DNA of 64,000 nucleotides, from the NCBI GenBank assembly GCA_905182335.1, contig CAJJBE010000002.1:535501-599500 (forward strand), given 5' to 3'. This stretch comes from Flavobacteriales bacterium UBA4466 (GTDB taxonomy: Bacteria > Bacteroidota > Bacteroidia > Flavobacteriales_D > Crocinitomicaceae). Of the stretch, positions 17,720-26,921 are shown piece after piece. A model generated the notes under the pieces. It was not told the origin of the DNA and searched no databases. It saw only the letters and a program-made list of their open reading frames with translations. Numbering within the stretch: position 1 is the stretch's first letter; each line of letters begins with the position of its first letter. Both the position numbers and the translations under genes were made by a program.

Positions 17720-18439
17720 TTATAATTTAACTAATTTCCCATCTTTTAAAATCGGAATAGAATTGGATGAATTTGGCGTTAAGCAGTATTTTAAATCTTC
17801 ATTTAAATTCAAGTTCTTCAACCTTCTTCGGTGAGAGCTAGATTTTAAATATCCTAAAGGATTATCCCGAGCTGAAAGATACAAATATTTTGCTGCGATT
17901 GATGAGTCTTCATCCGATGTAAAATCTCCTGTATTGATAAGGTATTCTGAAATTCCTCCAGCACAAATCGTGTCTTCTAAGTTGAATTTGTCTTGCCAAC
18001 CAGAGCAAAGGCATAGTATGTTTTTATTCTGTTTCGCCAACCATTCACATAATACATCTAGATTTAATAGTGAACCAACAACAACATTTTCAGCTTCTTT
18101 GGCAATGCTTAATGCTTTTGTTCCATTTGTTGTTGAAAGAACAACGTCTTTCCCCTTCAACTCTTCTTTCATATATGAATACGGAGAGTTTCCAAAATCA
18201 AAACCTTCTACAATCTCACCCTTTCGTTCAGCTCCAACTAAATAGCCTTTTTTTTGATATTCTCTGGCTTCTTCGAGTGTTGCAACCGGAATAATTGATT
18301 TAACTCCATTATCGAATGCTGCGCAAATAGCTGAAGTAGCTCTTAAAACATCAATTACAACGACAATTTCATATTCATCTTTGAAATATTCGTATTCTCC
18401 TGGTGTGAAGCAAACCTCCACGTGCTTTCTTGTATCCAT
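17720..18439 (-). CDS. comB: 2-phosphosulfolactate phosphatase (ComB family)
   Basis: A 239-residue protein of the ComB family, which dephosphorylates 2-phospho-3-sulfolactate in a Mg-dependent reaction. Family-defining stretches are VVVIDVLRATSAICAAFDNG near 25-44, GFDFGNSPY, VVLSTTNGTKAL and LCSGWQDKFNLEDTICAGGI. Length is normal. It lies 77 bp upstream of the NatA-like gene and is probably the partner of the ComA-like synthase at 1630-2451. Confidence 0.9.
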   Translation of the reverse strand: MDTRKHVEVCFTPGEYEYFKDEYEIVVVIDVLRATSAICAAFDNGVKSIIPVATLEEAREYQKKGYLVGAERKGEIVEGFDFGNSPYSYMKEELKGKDVVLSTTNGTKALSIAKEAENVVVGSLLNLDVLCEWLAKQNKNILCLCSGWQDKFNLEDTICAGGISEYLINTGDFTSDEDSSIAAKYLYLSARDNPLGYLKSSSHRRRLKNLNLNEDLKYCLTPNSSNSIPILKDGKLVKL

Positions 18440-18466
18440 AATTACTGCGAAATTATAAAAAAAACG

Positions 18467-18763
18467 TTATTCAGTTTCATACTTGAGTATCTTATAATCA
18501 ACAATGAATGTTGCAAAAGGAAAAAGTGATGATACGAGACAAATTAATGTCTTTACGATACTCCATTTTTTTTTAATGGCAAAACGTATTATCCAAAGGC
18601 AAAAAGTGATAAATAAAATACCATGAATCATTCCTATAATCTTATTTGGTATTCCCATTTGATATGAATATTTCAGTGGCATCGTAAGTCCAAGGAGTAA
18701 GTAAGATATCCCTTCTGTGATAGCTAGAATTCTTAGTTGGCCTAAAAGCGAGTTTAAATTCAT
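18467..18763 (-). CDS. DUF3817 integral membrane protein
   Basis: A 98-residue protein with three hydrophobic helices and the family pattern RILAITEGISYLLLG...PLKYSYQMGIPN, then IGMIHGILFITFCLWI. This matches DUF3817, a family of small inner-membrane proteins without a known role. It overlaps the end of uvrB by 4 bp and so is in the same transcript. Confidence 0.85.
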   Translation of the reverse strand: MNLNSLLGQLRILAITEGISYLLLGLTMPLKYSYQMGIPNKIIGMIHGILFITFCLWIIRFAIKKKWSIVKTLICLVSSLFPFATFIVDYKILKYETE

Positions 18764-20778
18764 GAGTTTGATTTTTTGATTTTTTCTAAAGCGAATAATT
18801 CGTCACGTAAGCGTGCAGCTTCAATGAAGTCATGTTCTTTTGCTGCCTTCTCCATTTTTTTTCGCGTATACTTAATTGTCCTTTCCATTTGTTCATCACT
18901 CATAGATTTAACCACAGGGTCAGCCGCTAGAGCAGATTGAGTATCAAGTGAGTATTCAACGTCTTCATCACCATCAGAAACTTGAGTACTTTTCATGATT
19001 TTTTCAGTTGATTTTTTCAATGCCGTAGGCTTCAGGCCGTGCCTTGTATTGTAATCCTGCTGAATCTTTCTTCTTCTTGACGTTTCATCAATTGTACGCT
19101 GCATCGAATTCGTAGTTTTATCACCGTACATTATGACCATACCATTTATGTTTCTTGCGGCACGACCTACCGTCTGGACCAATGAACGCTCATTTCTAAG
19201 AAATCCTTCTTTGTCAGCATCAATAATAGCAACAAGTGAAACTTCCGGTAAATCTAAACCTTCACGAAGTAGGTTAACCCCAATCAAGACATCAAATATC
19301 CCTAATCTTAACTGACGTAGAATCTCTACACGATCAAGTGTGTCAACATCAGAGTGAATGTAACTACAAGAAATTCCTAATCGATCTAAATATTTTTGAA
19401 GCTCCTCGGCCATACGTTTGGTCAATGTAGTGACAAGCGTTCGTTCATTTTTGGAAATACGTATATGAATTTCTTCTATTAAATTGTCAATTTGATTTTT
19501 ACTAGGTCTAACTTCAATTATTGGATCTAGGAGCCCTGTTGGACGAATAACTTGTTCAATAATGATACCTTCTGATTTTTCTAATTCATAATCAGAAGGC
19601 GTGGCAGAGATGTATAATGTTTGAGGCAGCATCATTTCAAATTCCTCAAACTTTAAAGGTCTATTATCAATGGCAGACTGTAATCGAAATCCATAATCAA
19701 CTAAGTTCACTTTTCGCGCTCTATCTCCTCCATACATAGCACGCACTTGAGGTAATGTAACGTGACTTTCGTCGACAACCATTAAGAAATCGTCTGGAAA
19801 ATAATCCAATAAGCAGAATGGTCGTTGACCAGGTTTACGTTTATCGAAGTAGCGTGAGTAATTCTCAATTCCAGAGCAGTAACCAAGTTCACGGATCATT
19901 TCTAAATCATAAGAAATACGTTCTTTAAGTCTATTGCTTTCTTCAATCTTACCTGCCTTACGGAATGCTTCAACTTGAATTACCATGTCTTCACCAATCA
20001 TGTCTATTGCTTGCTTAGTTGTTTCAGGGTTTGTGACGAATATGTTGGCTGGATAGATACTTATTTCTTTATGAGTCTCTAATCGATTTGTAGTTTTTGG
20101 GTCAATTGCGGAAATTGATTCAATTTCATCTCCAAAAAACTCAATACGAAGTGCATAATCAGCATATGCTAGATAGATATCTATAGTATCACCTTTCACG
20201 CGAAAAGTTCCGCGTTCAAATTCTTGTATTGCTCGAGAATAAAGATTCTCAACAAGTTTGAAAAGGAACTTGTTTCGGGATAATAGTTGACCTTTTTTTA
20301 TGGTAATGATGCTATTTGCAAATTCTTCGGGATTACCAATGCCATAAATACATGAAACTGATGCAACCACAATTACGTCCCTTTTTCCAGATAAAAGTGC
20401 TGAAGTGGCAGAGAGACGTAATTTTTCAATTTCATCATTAATCGCTAAATCTTTCTCTATAAACGTCCCGGTTATTGGTAGGTATGCCTCGGGTTGATAG
20501 TAATCGTAATAGGAAACAAAATATTCAACTGAATTTTCCGGGAAAAATTGTTTGAATTCTCCATAGAGTTGAGCCGCTAATGTTTTGTTGTGAGATAGAA
20601 TCAATGTAGGTCGATTAGTTTCTTTAATTACATTAGCAACTGTAAATGTTTTACCTGACCCTGTTACTCCAAGGAGTGTTTGATTAGGGATGTTTTCATT
20701 AACTCCATTAACCAGTTGCTTAATAGCATTTGGTTGATCCCCTGTAGGCTCAAAGTCAGAAACTAATTTAAAATCCAT
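18760..20778 (-). CDS. uvrB: Excinuclease ABC subunit B
   Basis: A 672-residue UvrB, the DNA-binding helicase-like subunit of nucleotide excision repair. Walker A is LLGVTGSGKTFT (about 35-46), the beta-hairpin contains YYDYYQPEAYLP, the DEAD-like motif is VVDESHVT, and helicase motifs include YISATPSDYEL and TVGRAARN. The C-terminal UVR domain (MERTIKYTRKKMEKAAKEHD) binds UvrC. Full length; start ATG at 20778. Confidence 0.97.
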   Translation of the reverse strand: MDFKLVSDFEPTGDQPNAIKQLVNGVNENIPNQTLLGVTGSGKTFTVANVIKETNRPTLILSHNKTLAAQLYGEFKQFFPENSVEYFVSYYDYYQPEAYLPITGTFIEKDLAINDEIEKLRLSATSALLSGKRDVIVVASVSCIYGIGNPEEFANSIITIKKGQLLSRNKFLFKLVENLYSRAIQEFERGTFRVKGDTIDIYLAYADYALRIEFFGDEIESISAIDPKTTNRLETHKEISIYPANIFVTNPETTKQAIDMIGEDMVIQVEAFRKAGKIEESNRLKERISYDLEMIRELGYCSGIENYSRYFDKRKPGQRPFCLLDYFPDDFLMVVDESHVTLPQVRAMYGGDRARKVNLVDYGFRLQSAIDNRPLKFEEFEMMLPQTLYISATPSDYELEKSEGIIIEQVIRPTGLLDPIIEVRPSKNQIDNLIEEIHIRISKNERTLVTTLTKRMAEELQKYLDRLGISCSYIHSDVDTLDRVEILRQLRLGIFDVLIGVNLLREGLDLPEVSLVAIIDADKEGFLRNERSLVQTVGRAARNINGMVIMYGDKTTNSMQRTIDETSRRRKIQQDYNTRHGLKPTALKKSTEKIMKSTQVSDGDEDVEYSLDTQSALAADPVVKSMSDEQMERTIKYTRKKMEKAAKEHDFIEAARLRDELFALEKIKKSNS

Positions 20779-20793
20779 CTATATTATTTTTAA

Positions 20794-20801
20794 CAAAATT
20801 A
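20794..20801 (-). promoter_or_regulatory. -7 element TAATTTTG before uvrB
   Basis: TAATTTTG on the minus strand fits TAnnTTTG, 16 bp before the uvrB ATG. The nearest upstream TTG is 24 bp away rather than about 19, so only the -7 part is convincing. No LexA-like palindrome was seen. Confidence 0.35.
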
Positions 20802-20873
20802 ATAATTAAAGAGGCATTTTGACAGCAACCATTATCTTTGCTTTCAAATCAAATTCAAACATGTTTCATTTCT

Positions 20874-21836
20874 ATGAGCATTTTTATATTATTAGCCGGT
20901 TTAGCTGTATTGATTATTGGGGGTGAATTTTTAGTAAGAGGTGCTGTTGGCTTCTCTCGCGCAATGAAAATATCACCGTTAGTTATCGGTATGACGGTAG
21001 TTGCATTTGGAACATCTGCACCAGAGCTCTTGGTAAGTTTGCAAAGCGCTGTGGGAGGTAATCCCGGGATAGCTATCGGAAACATTGTAGGGTCCAATAT
21101 CGCAAACATTGCTTTGGTTCTAGGAGTTACGGTGATTGTCTTTCCGATTATTGCGGATAAACAAACAATGCGTGTCGATTTCCCTATGATGATGTTATCT
21201 ACGTTATTGCTCTTTTATTTTGCTTCGGATGGATTATTATCATTGATAGAAGGAATTATTTTGTTCTCAATAATACTTGTTTTCACAACATTTATAATTA
21301 CAAAATCTAGAAAGAAAATAAAAAAGAAACAAGCGGAAGATTCTAACAGATTAAAGAAGGAACCTTTTTCTAAATCAATAATTTTTCTGTTATTAGGATT
21401 TGTTGGATTGTACTTTGGATCAGGATGGTTTATTGATGGGGCAGTTTCAATTTCGAATTATTTTCTTTCAGAGAATCCGGATAAAGACACGATTATTGGT
21501 GCTACAGTTGTGGCGTTTGGGACAAGTGTACCTGAGTTAGTTACTTCCTGTGTTGCTGCCTATCGAAAAGAAACGGATATCTCTTTAGGTAACTTAATCG
21601 GTTCAAACATATTCAATATTTTGTTAGTACTCGGTATTACATCAATGGTACATCCAATTGAAGTAACACAAGAGATTATAGAGTTTGATATGTTGTACAT
21701 GATTGGTATTGCCATTTTGCTGATGTTTATCTTAGCCATAGGTAAGAAAATTGGACGAATAAAAGGGGTGATATTGATGTTGTCATACATTGTATACATT
21801 ATAATTATTTTGCTTCGAGTAAGGGGCGTGATTTAG
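20874..21836 (+). CDS. Calcium/sodium antiporter (CaCA family, YrbG-like)
   Basis: A 320-residue antiporter from the ATG at 20874; the frame opens earlier at a TTG, but MSIFILLAGLAVLIIGGEFL is the natural first helix. It shows the two alpha repeats of the cation/Ca exchanger family: VAFGTSAPELLVSLQ with GNIVGSNIANI, and VAFGTSVPELVTSC with GNLIGSNIFNI. About ten helices with a charged loop near 145-165. It would exchange Ca2+ for Na+ or H+ across the inner membrane. Confidence 0.9.
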   Translation: MSIFILLAGLAVLIIGGEFLVRGAVGFSRAMKISPLVIGMTVVAFGTSAPELLVSLQSAVGGNPGIAIGNIVGSNIANIALVLGVTVIVFPIIADKQTMRVDFPMMMLSTLLLFYFASDGLLSLIEGIILFSIILVFTTFIITKSRKKIKKKQAEDSNRLKKEPFSKSIIFLLLGFVGLYFGSGWFIDGAVSISNYFLSENPDKDTIIGATVVAFGTSVPELVTSCVAAYRKETDISLGNLIGSNIFNILLVLGITSMVHPIEVTQEIIEFDMLYMIGIAILLMFILAIGKKIGRIKGVILMLSYIVYIIIILLRVRGVI

Positions 21837-21899
21837 AAAAATAATAGAATATTATTACTTTAAGAAGAATAACTTATTTTTATATAAAAATCAACTTAG

Positions 21900-22880
21900 A
21901 TGAAATATTATAGTAACATACTAGAGACTATCGGAAACACTCCTTTAGTTAAATTAAATCATGTTATCGGTGATATCAAAGCAACAGTTCTTGCTAAGAT
22001 AGAAACAACTAACCCTGGAAATTCAGTAAAAGATAGAATGGCGCTTCAAATGGTTGAAGATGCTGAAAAAGATGGGAGGTTGATGCCGGGAGGAACAATT
22101 ATTGAAGGTACATCTGGTAATACTGGAATGGGATTGGCGCTTGTTGCAATCATTAAAGGTTATAGGTTGATTTGCGTGTTAAGTGACAAGCAATCAAAAG
22201 AGAAAATGGATATACTAAGAGCTGTAGGTGCTGAAGTTCATGTTTGTCCAACAAACGTCGCTCCGGATGATCCACGTTCTTATTATTCAGTATCAAAACG
22301 TCTTGCTAGTGAAACGCCAAACTCTTGGTACGTGAATCAATACGACAATCCATCAAATGCAAAAGCTCATTACTTAAGTACAGCACCAGAAATTTGGGAG
22401 CAAACTGAAGGTAAGATTACCCATTTCGTAGTAGGTGTCGGAACTGGTGGTACAATTTCAGGCGTTGGAAAGTACCTGAAGGAAAAAAATCCAAACATTA
22501 AAACTTGGGGAATTGATACTTATGGCTCCGTTTTTAAAAAATACCACGAGACAGGAATCTTCGATGAAAATGAAATTTATCCATATATCACCGAAGGAAT
22601 AGGGGAAGATATTCTCCCTAAAAATGTAGACTTCAGCCTGATTGATAAGTTTGAGAAAGTGACGGATAAGGATGCTGCTCTTTGGCAACGTAAAATCGCG
22701 AAAGAAGAAGGGATATTTGTTGGTAATTCTGCAGGCTCTGCTATTAAAGGGTTGCTTCAACTGAAAGATGAGCTAACAGAGGATGATGTTGTTGTTGTTT
22801 TGTTTCATGATCACGGAAGTCGATATATTGGTAAGATGTTTAATGACGATTGGATGCGTGAGAACGGTTTTTTGGAGTAG
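21900..22880 (+). CDS. PLP-dependent cysteine synthase / cystathionine beta-synthase-like enzyme
   Basis: A 326-residue fold-type II PLP enzyme. The lysine is in NPGNSVKDRMALQM (about 42), the substrate loop is EGTSGNTGMGLA and the phosphate-binding loop is GVGTGGTISGVGKYL. No C-terminal CBS domains. The extended DPRSYYSV region and GSVFKKYHETG insertion are more like cystathionine beta-synthase catalytic cores than CysK. Family members make cysteine from acetylserine, phosphoserine or serine plus homocysteine; the exact substrate is not visible. It lies near the ComB-like gene, so a cysteate-type activity is worth testing, but this is conjecture. Confidence 0.85.
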   Translation: MKYYSNILETIGNTPLVKLNHVIGDIKATVLAKIETTNPGNSVKDRMALQMVEDAEKDGRLMPGGTIIEGTSGNTGMGLALVAIIKGYRLICVLSDKQSKEKMDILRAVGAEVHVCPTNVAPDDPRSYYSVSKRLASETPNSWYVNQYDNPSNAKAHYLSTAPEIWEQTEGKITHFVVGVGTGGTISGVGKYLKEKNPNIKTWGIDTYGSVFKKYHETGIFDENEIYPYITEGIGEDILPKNVDFSLIDKFEKVTDKDAALWQRKIAKEEGIFVGNSAGSAIKGLLQLKDELTEDDVVVVLFHDHGSRYIGKMFNDDWMRENGFLE

Positions 22881-22969
22881 AACAAAAACAATGCTACTGT
22901 GATAGTTTAATTACCTAATGACTCTTTTCAAATTATTACATGGCATGATTTAATTTATACGATTGCTTA

Positions 22970-23758
22970 ATGCGTGATTTTACAGATCAAATGAATAATA
23001 CAATCCGGCTGGAGACTTCTCCATCTCGGATTGTTTCTTTAGTGCCCTCTCAAACTGAATTGTTATATGCTTTAGGGCTCGAAGATGAAGTTATTGGAAT
23101 TACAAAGTTTTGTATCCATCCGAATGAATGGTTTGTTTCTAAAAAGAGAGTGGGGGGGACAAAGAATGTAGATGTTGATAAAGTGAAAGCACTTCAGCCT
23201 GACTTAATCATTGGGAATAAGGAAGAAAATGATTTCGAAAACATTGTATCTCTTCGAAAAACAGCTCCAATTTGGATGAGTGATATATTCAACTTAAAGG
23301 ATGCCTACTCAATGATTACATCTATTGGTGAAATTACCAATAAAATAGATGAGAGCTTGGTTTTAGTAGGTGAGATTAAAGAGGAGTTTCGAAAACTGAA
23401 AAACAGTAATGTTGTTCAGTCATTAAAAGGGAGGTCAGTTCAGTACTTTATCTGGCATAATCCAAATATGGCTGCTGGAAAATCAACATTTATAGATGAA
23501 ATCCTTTCGGAATGTGGATTAATCAATTTGACAAGAGAAGAGCGTTATCCTGAGGTGAAATTAACGGATAGTCCAGATTTTATTTTCCTTAGTTCGGAAC
23601 CATTTCCGTTTAGAGAAAAGCATTTGGGTCAATTTATAAATGCTTTTCCAAAGTCAAAAGTTTTACTAGTAAATGGAGAGATGTTTAGCTGGTATGGTTC
23701 GCGTTTAAAGGATGCGCCATCCTATTTTGAAGCACTATTTAAAAAACTCACTAGCTAA
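22970..23758 (+). CDS. BtuF-like helical-backbone metal/cobalamin receptor without signal peptide
   Basis: A 262-residue protein of the type III solute-binding fold: SPSRIVSLVPSQTELLYALG, then GGTKNVDVDKVKALQPDLII, matching BtuF/FecB-type ABC receptors. No signal peptide or lipobox precedes the domain; the sequence begins MRDFTDQMNNTIRLE. It may be cytoplasmic, or an upstream start may be missing. No transporter subunits are adjacent. The 3' end overlaps the convergent gene by 24 bp. Confidence 0.82.
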   Translation: MRDFTDQMNNTIRLETSPSRIVSLVPSQTELLYALGLEDEVIGITKFCIHPNEWFVSKKRVGGTKNVDVDKVKALQPDLIIGNKEENDFENIVSLRKTAPIWMSDIFNLKDAYSMITSIGEITNKIDESLVLVGEIKEEFRKLKNSNVVQSLKGRSVQYFIWHNPNMAAGKSTFIDEILSECGLINLTREERYPEVKLTDSPDFIFLSSEPFPFREKHLGQFINAFPKSKVLLVNGEMFSWYGSRLKDAPSYFEALFKKLTS

Positions 23759-25021
23759 GAAGAATCGAATGAATTCAATGGAGGCGTATCTCACTTTATT
23801 GAACACAATATCTCCCTTTACATGAATTGTTTTTTCATCTTCGGCTGTAAGTTTGACTTCAAATGACTTAATACTTCCTGTTAATTGCTTTGCCGCTTTA
23901 TAAATTGGGATAATCTCTAAGAGATATTTAAGGAATCCACGACTATTTATATGAGTTAAGTTATTTATGTCTCCAGAGATAAATAATAACGATCTCTGAG
24001 ATTTTAAGTGAGTTGAATCATAATCATGAACACCAATATAAATTAATCTTTCTGAAACTTGCTTACTGTAATATGTCTTTGGTCCATAATAGTATTTATT
24101 TCCTTTTACACTATCTATAAACATTTCCTTCTGAAATTGTTTAATGCAACTATCTAAGTGAATTGGTTTTTCAAACTGAACTAAAAAGTCTCCTTCGGGA
24201 GCGACAAGGAATTCAGGGTCCTCAATTAATTCTGTTCCAAAGTAATTGAATGAAATGCCTGAGATGTTTGGTATAGCATCACCAAATCGTCCTTGAATAG
24301 AGTCGTTTATACAATCTGGGACATTCGAAATTGTTGTATGAAAACCATCGGGGCTCAATGATTTAATATTATTTGCAGTATGTAGCGTTTTAGACAGTTT
24401 ACCTGAGAAATGAATGGATTCTTTTTCTAGTTGTATATCTAAACGATTATATTCCATTGTAGTCGATTTCGTCCAAACTACAATTGGGTCAATGGTATTT
24501 TTTAAATCGATAGATGCGTGATTTCCTATAAATAAAGATTCGGCGAAGGTGTTTTTATTTGATTGTGTTCTTGGCATTAAGACAATCAGTCCGACGTCAT
24601 TGCTTGAAGCTATTCCAGTATTTTCAATTGTACTAAAGTAGTCCTGGAAGCTTTTCTGATTTGTGAGATTAAAAACTGCTCCGTAAAAACGATTTCCCTC
24701 ATCAGAAATAGAAAACAAAATGGTCTTCGTATTAATAGCTATTCCTAATTCCCCGATCTTTTCTTCCGCTATTCCACCTCGAATATTTTTAATTAACTGA
24801 ATGAATTCGTTGTCTTCGGTGTCCAATAGTCCTTCAATACTTCCCTTGAGTAATTGGTTTACATCAACCTGAATTATAATGTCAGAATTGAAAGGTATAT
24901 AATTTAAGTTGTTGTTATATAAATTGTTGTATGCGTTAGTGGTAAAGAAGAAGATTATCCAAATTACCCCCAGTACAAATACGGTTTGAATTCCCGTTTT
25001 AAAAATATTGAAATTTCGCAT
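23735..25021 (-). CDS. Membrane-anchored periplasmic protein, unknown
   Basis: A 428-residue protein from the ATG at 25021 (a GTG lies five codons upstream). One N-terminal helix (TGIQTVFVLGVIWIIFFFTT) anchors a large, mixed alpha/beta domain beginning NYIPFNSDIIIQVDVNQLLKG. That start resembles DUF3352-type proteins, but the assignment is loose. Its 3' end overlaps the BtuF-like gene tail to tail. Confidence 0.65.
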   Translation of the reverse strand: MRNFNIFKTGIQTVFVLGVIWIIFFFTTNAYNNLYNNNLNYIPFNSDIIIQVDVNQLLKGSIEGLLDTEDNEFIQLIKNIRGGIAEEKIGELGIAINTKTILFSISDEGNRFYGAVFNLTNQKSFQDYFSTIENTGIASSNDVGLIVLMPRTQSNKNTFAESLFIGNHASIDLKNTIDPIVVWTKSTTMEYNRLDIQLEKESIHFSGKLSKTLHTANNIKSLSPDGFHTTISNVPDCINDSIQGRFGDAIPNISGISFNYFGTELIEDPEFLVAPEGDFLVQFEKPIHLDSCIKQFQKEMFIDSVKGNKYYYGPKTYYSKQVSERLIYIGVHDYDSTHLKSQRSLLFISGDINNLTHINSRGFLKYLLEIIPIYKAAKQLTGSIKSFEVKLTAEDEKTIHVKGDIVFNKVRYASIEFIRFFLASEFFK

Positions 25022-25052
25022 AGCCCAAAAGTACACCTTATTGTTTAATGAC

Positions 25053-25060
25053 TAGCTTTG
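25053..25060 (+). promoter_or_regulatory. -7 element TAGCTTTG immediately before the acyltransferase gene
   Basis: TAGCTTTG, an exact TAnnTTTG match, ends 4 bp before the ATG at 25065. Transcription from it would start at or next to the start codon and give a leaderless mRNA. No TTG is at the -33 position, so a chance match cannot be excluded. Confidence 0.3.
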
Positions 25061-25064
25061 TAGT

Positions 25065-25607
25065 ATGGGGAAAATTGCAATGTATATTTTAATATTATTT
25101 GGTTGGAAAATTGATAAACATACACCAGAAGGGGTTGATAAGTGTGTTGTTGTTATGGGGCCACATACATCTAACTGGGATTTTATAATTGGCCGATTGG
25201 CTTTTGCTTCTTATGGCGTGAATGGACATTATTTGATTAAGAAAGAGTTGTTTTTTTTTCCGTTAGGCTGGTTTTTAAGATTTATAGGTGGAATTCCTGT
25301 GGATAGAAAAGGAAAGAGTAATATGACTGATTTCGCTGTTTATCAATTCAATAAATATGAGAAAATGTTTATGGTATTTACGCCTGAAGGAACACGTAGC
25401 TATAATTCTAAATGGAAAAAAGGGTTTTATTATATCGCGCTAAAAGCAAATGTTCCTATTTATATTGGATATATGGATTATGAAAAGAAAATTGGTGGAT
25501 TTCACAGTAAGTTTACTCCAACAGGAGACATCGATAAGGATATTAAATACATTAAGGATATTCTAAAACAGTTCAAAGGAAAAAACCCAGAAAATGGAAT
25601 AGATTAA
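25065..25607 (+). CDS. Lysophospholipid / 1-acylglycerol-3-phosphate acyltransferase family
   Basis: A 180-residue acyltransferase of the PlsC fold. The catalytic HX4D motif is PHTSNWDF (His about 33) and the acceptor-binding motif is FTPEGTRS. A short N-terminal hydrophobic stretch could associate with the membrane. It is shorter than typical PlsC, as in the small Bacteroidota '1-acyl-sn-glycerol-3-phosphate acyltransferase' group. The gene ends 1 bp before the convergent DUF5522 gene. Confidence 0.85.
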   Translation: MGKIAMYILILFGWKIDKHTPEGVDKCVVVMGPHTSNWDFIIGRLAFASYGVNGHYLIKKELFFFPLGWFLRFIGGIPVDRKGKSNMTDFAVYQFNKYEKMFMVFTPEGTRSYNSKWKKGFYYIALKANVPIYIGYMDYEKKIGGFHSKFTPTGDIDKDIKYIKDILKQFKGKNPENGID

Positions 25608-25608
25608 T

Positions 25609-25800
25609 CTATTTATTTAGTTTAATCCTTCCAGTATTTCTATCATAATCATAGGGACAGTGTTTACAACTGTTTTTGCAGCAATACCCTCGTTTTAGTA
25701 AATATTTTTCTGTGAATATGATATAGCCCTCAGGAGAGGTGTAATATTCATCCTTCTCAAGTTCTGCTTTTTTAGAAAATCCCGACATGTCATCTCTCAT
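25609..25800 (-). CDS. DUF5522 cysteine-rich small protein
   Basis: A 63-residue protein with the pattern YYTSPEGYIIFTEKYLLKRG followed by CCKNSCKHCPYDY. This is the DUF5522 layout found in many bacteria and mitochondria; the four cysteines probably bind a metal. Role unknown. It is divergent from the PLP-enzyme gene by 32 bp. Confidence 0.85.
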   Translation of the reverse strand: MRDDMSGFSKKAELEKDEYYTSPEGYIIFTEKYLLKRGYCCKNSCKHCPYDYDRNTGRIKLNK

Positions 25801-25832
25801 AATGCAAAATTAAACCATATTTGTGAAATACA

Positions 25833-26771
25833 ATGCTACAAATGATAGATGTTAGTAAATCAAAATTAGAACGTATTGACATGCTTTGCTCAAAAGAGCG
25901 TCGATTGAATGTTTTTATAAAGCGAGATGACCTTATTCATGAAGAGGTTTCAGGGAATAAATGGCGTAAATTGAAATACAACATTGAATTGTGTAATTCA
26001 CGTAAAAAAGAAGGTATATTAACTTTTGGTGGTGCATTTTCGAATCATCTAGTAGCAACAGCATCAGCTTGTAAAGAAACAGGGATTAAAGCAATTGGTT
26101 TAGTTAGAGGTGATGAGTTGGGTAGAGCAAGTAACTCAACTTTGCAAAAGTGTCATTCTTTGGGAATGCAGTTAGTTTTTGTTTCTCGAGAAGAATATCG
26201 ATTAAGAAATGAAAAACCATATCACGAAAGCTTGTCTCTAGATTATCCTAATTATCACATTGTTGAAGAAGGTGGCGCTAATTATTATGGCATGATTGGT
26301 TGTCAAGAAATAATGAATGAAGTCAAAGAGCCCATAGATCATGTTTTTGTTTCTCAAGGTACATCTACAACGAGTTGTGGGATATTACTCTCTTTAAATA
26401 CAGATCAGTTATTGCACGTGATTCCAGCGTTGAAAGGGTATAAGTCTTTAGAAGAAATGAAAGCCTTAATTGGTAAGTCTGGGATTGAAACAGGATGGCT
26501 GAATGCTCTTTTAAGCCAAGTTGAAGTTTTGGATGAATATCACTTTGGTGGATACGGAAAGTATACTCCTGAATTGTTTGAATTTATTCGAGAATTTCAT
26601 AAAAAAACAGGAATTAAGTTAGACCCTATTTATACTGGTAAGGCAATGTTTGGAATGTTAAGTGAACTGAAGAAATCGACTTATGACAATTCGAGTATCT
26701 TATTTTTACATACGGGTGGTCTTCAGGGAATTGAAGGGGTAGAAAAAAGAAGTGGGATTACGCTCTTTTAA
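25833..26771 (+). CDS. ACC deaminase / D-cysteine desulfhydrase family PLP enzyme
   Basis: A 312-residue fold-type II PLP enzyme. The lysine lies in SGNKWRKLKYNIE, the cofactor loop is LTFGGAFSNHLVATA and the C-terminal part has FLHTGGLQGIEG. This pattern is shared by ACC deaminase and D-cysteine desulfhydrase (DcyD); in bacteria without ACC metabolism the latter is more likely. An alternative start is the Met three codons in. Confidence 0.86.
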   Translation: MLQMIDVSKSKLERIDMLCSKERRLNVFIKRDDLIHEEVSGNKWRKLKYNIELCNSRKKEGILTFGGAFSNHLVATASACKETGIKAIGLVRGDELGRASNSTLQKCHSLGMQLVFVSREEYRLRNEKPYHESLSLDYPNYHIVEEGGANYYGMIGCQEIMNEVKEPIDHVFVSQGTSTTSCGILLSLNTDQLLHVIPALKGYKSLEEMKALIGKSGIETGWLNALLSQVEVLDEYHFGGYGKYTPELFEFIREFHKKTGIKLDPIYTGKAMFGMLSELKKSTYDNSSILFLHTGGLQGIEGVEKRSGITLF

Positions 26772-26921
26772 CATTTTTCTGTCTAACATTTTTAAATCAA
26801 CTTTCATTACAAGTTGAGCCGTCAGCGCCATCTTAACTGAAAAAAAACATGATGAATTTTTCGTATTATTGTTTAAACGAAATGATTTTGCCTTATTAAT
26901 AGATCATTTAATGTCTAAACT

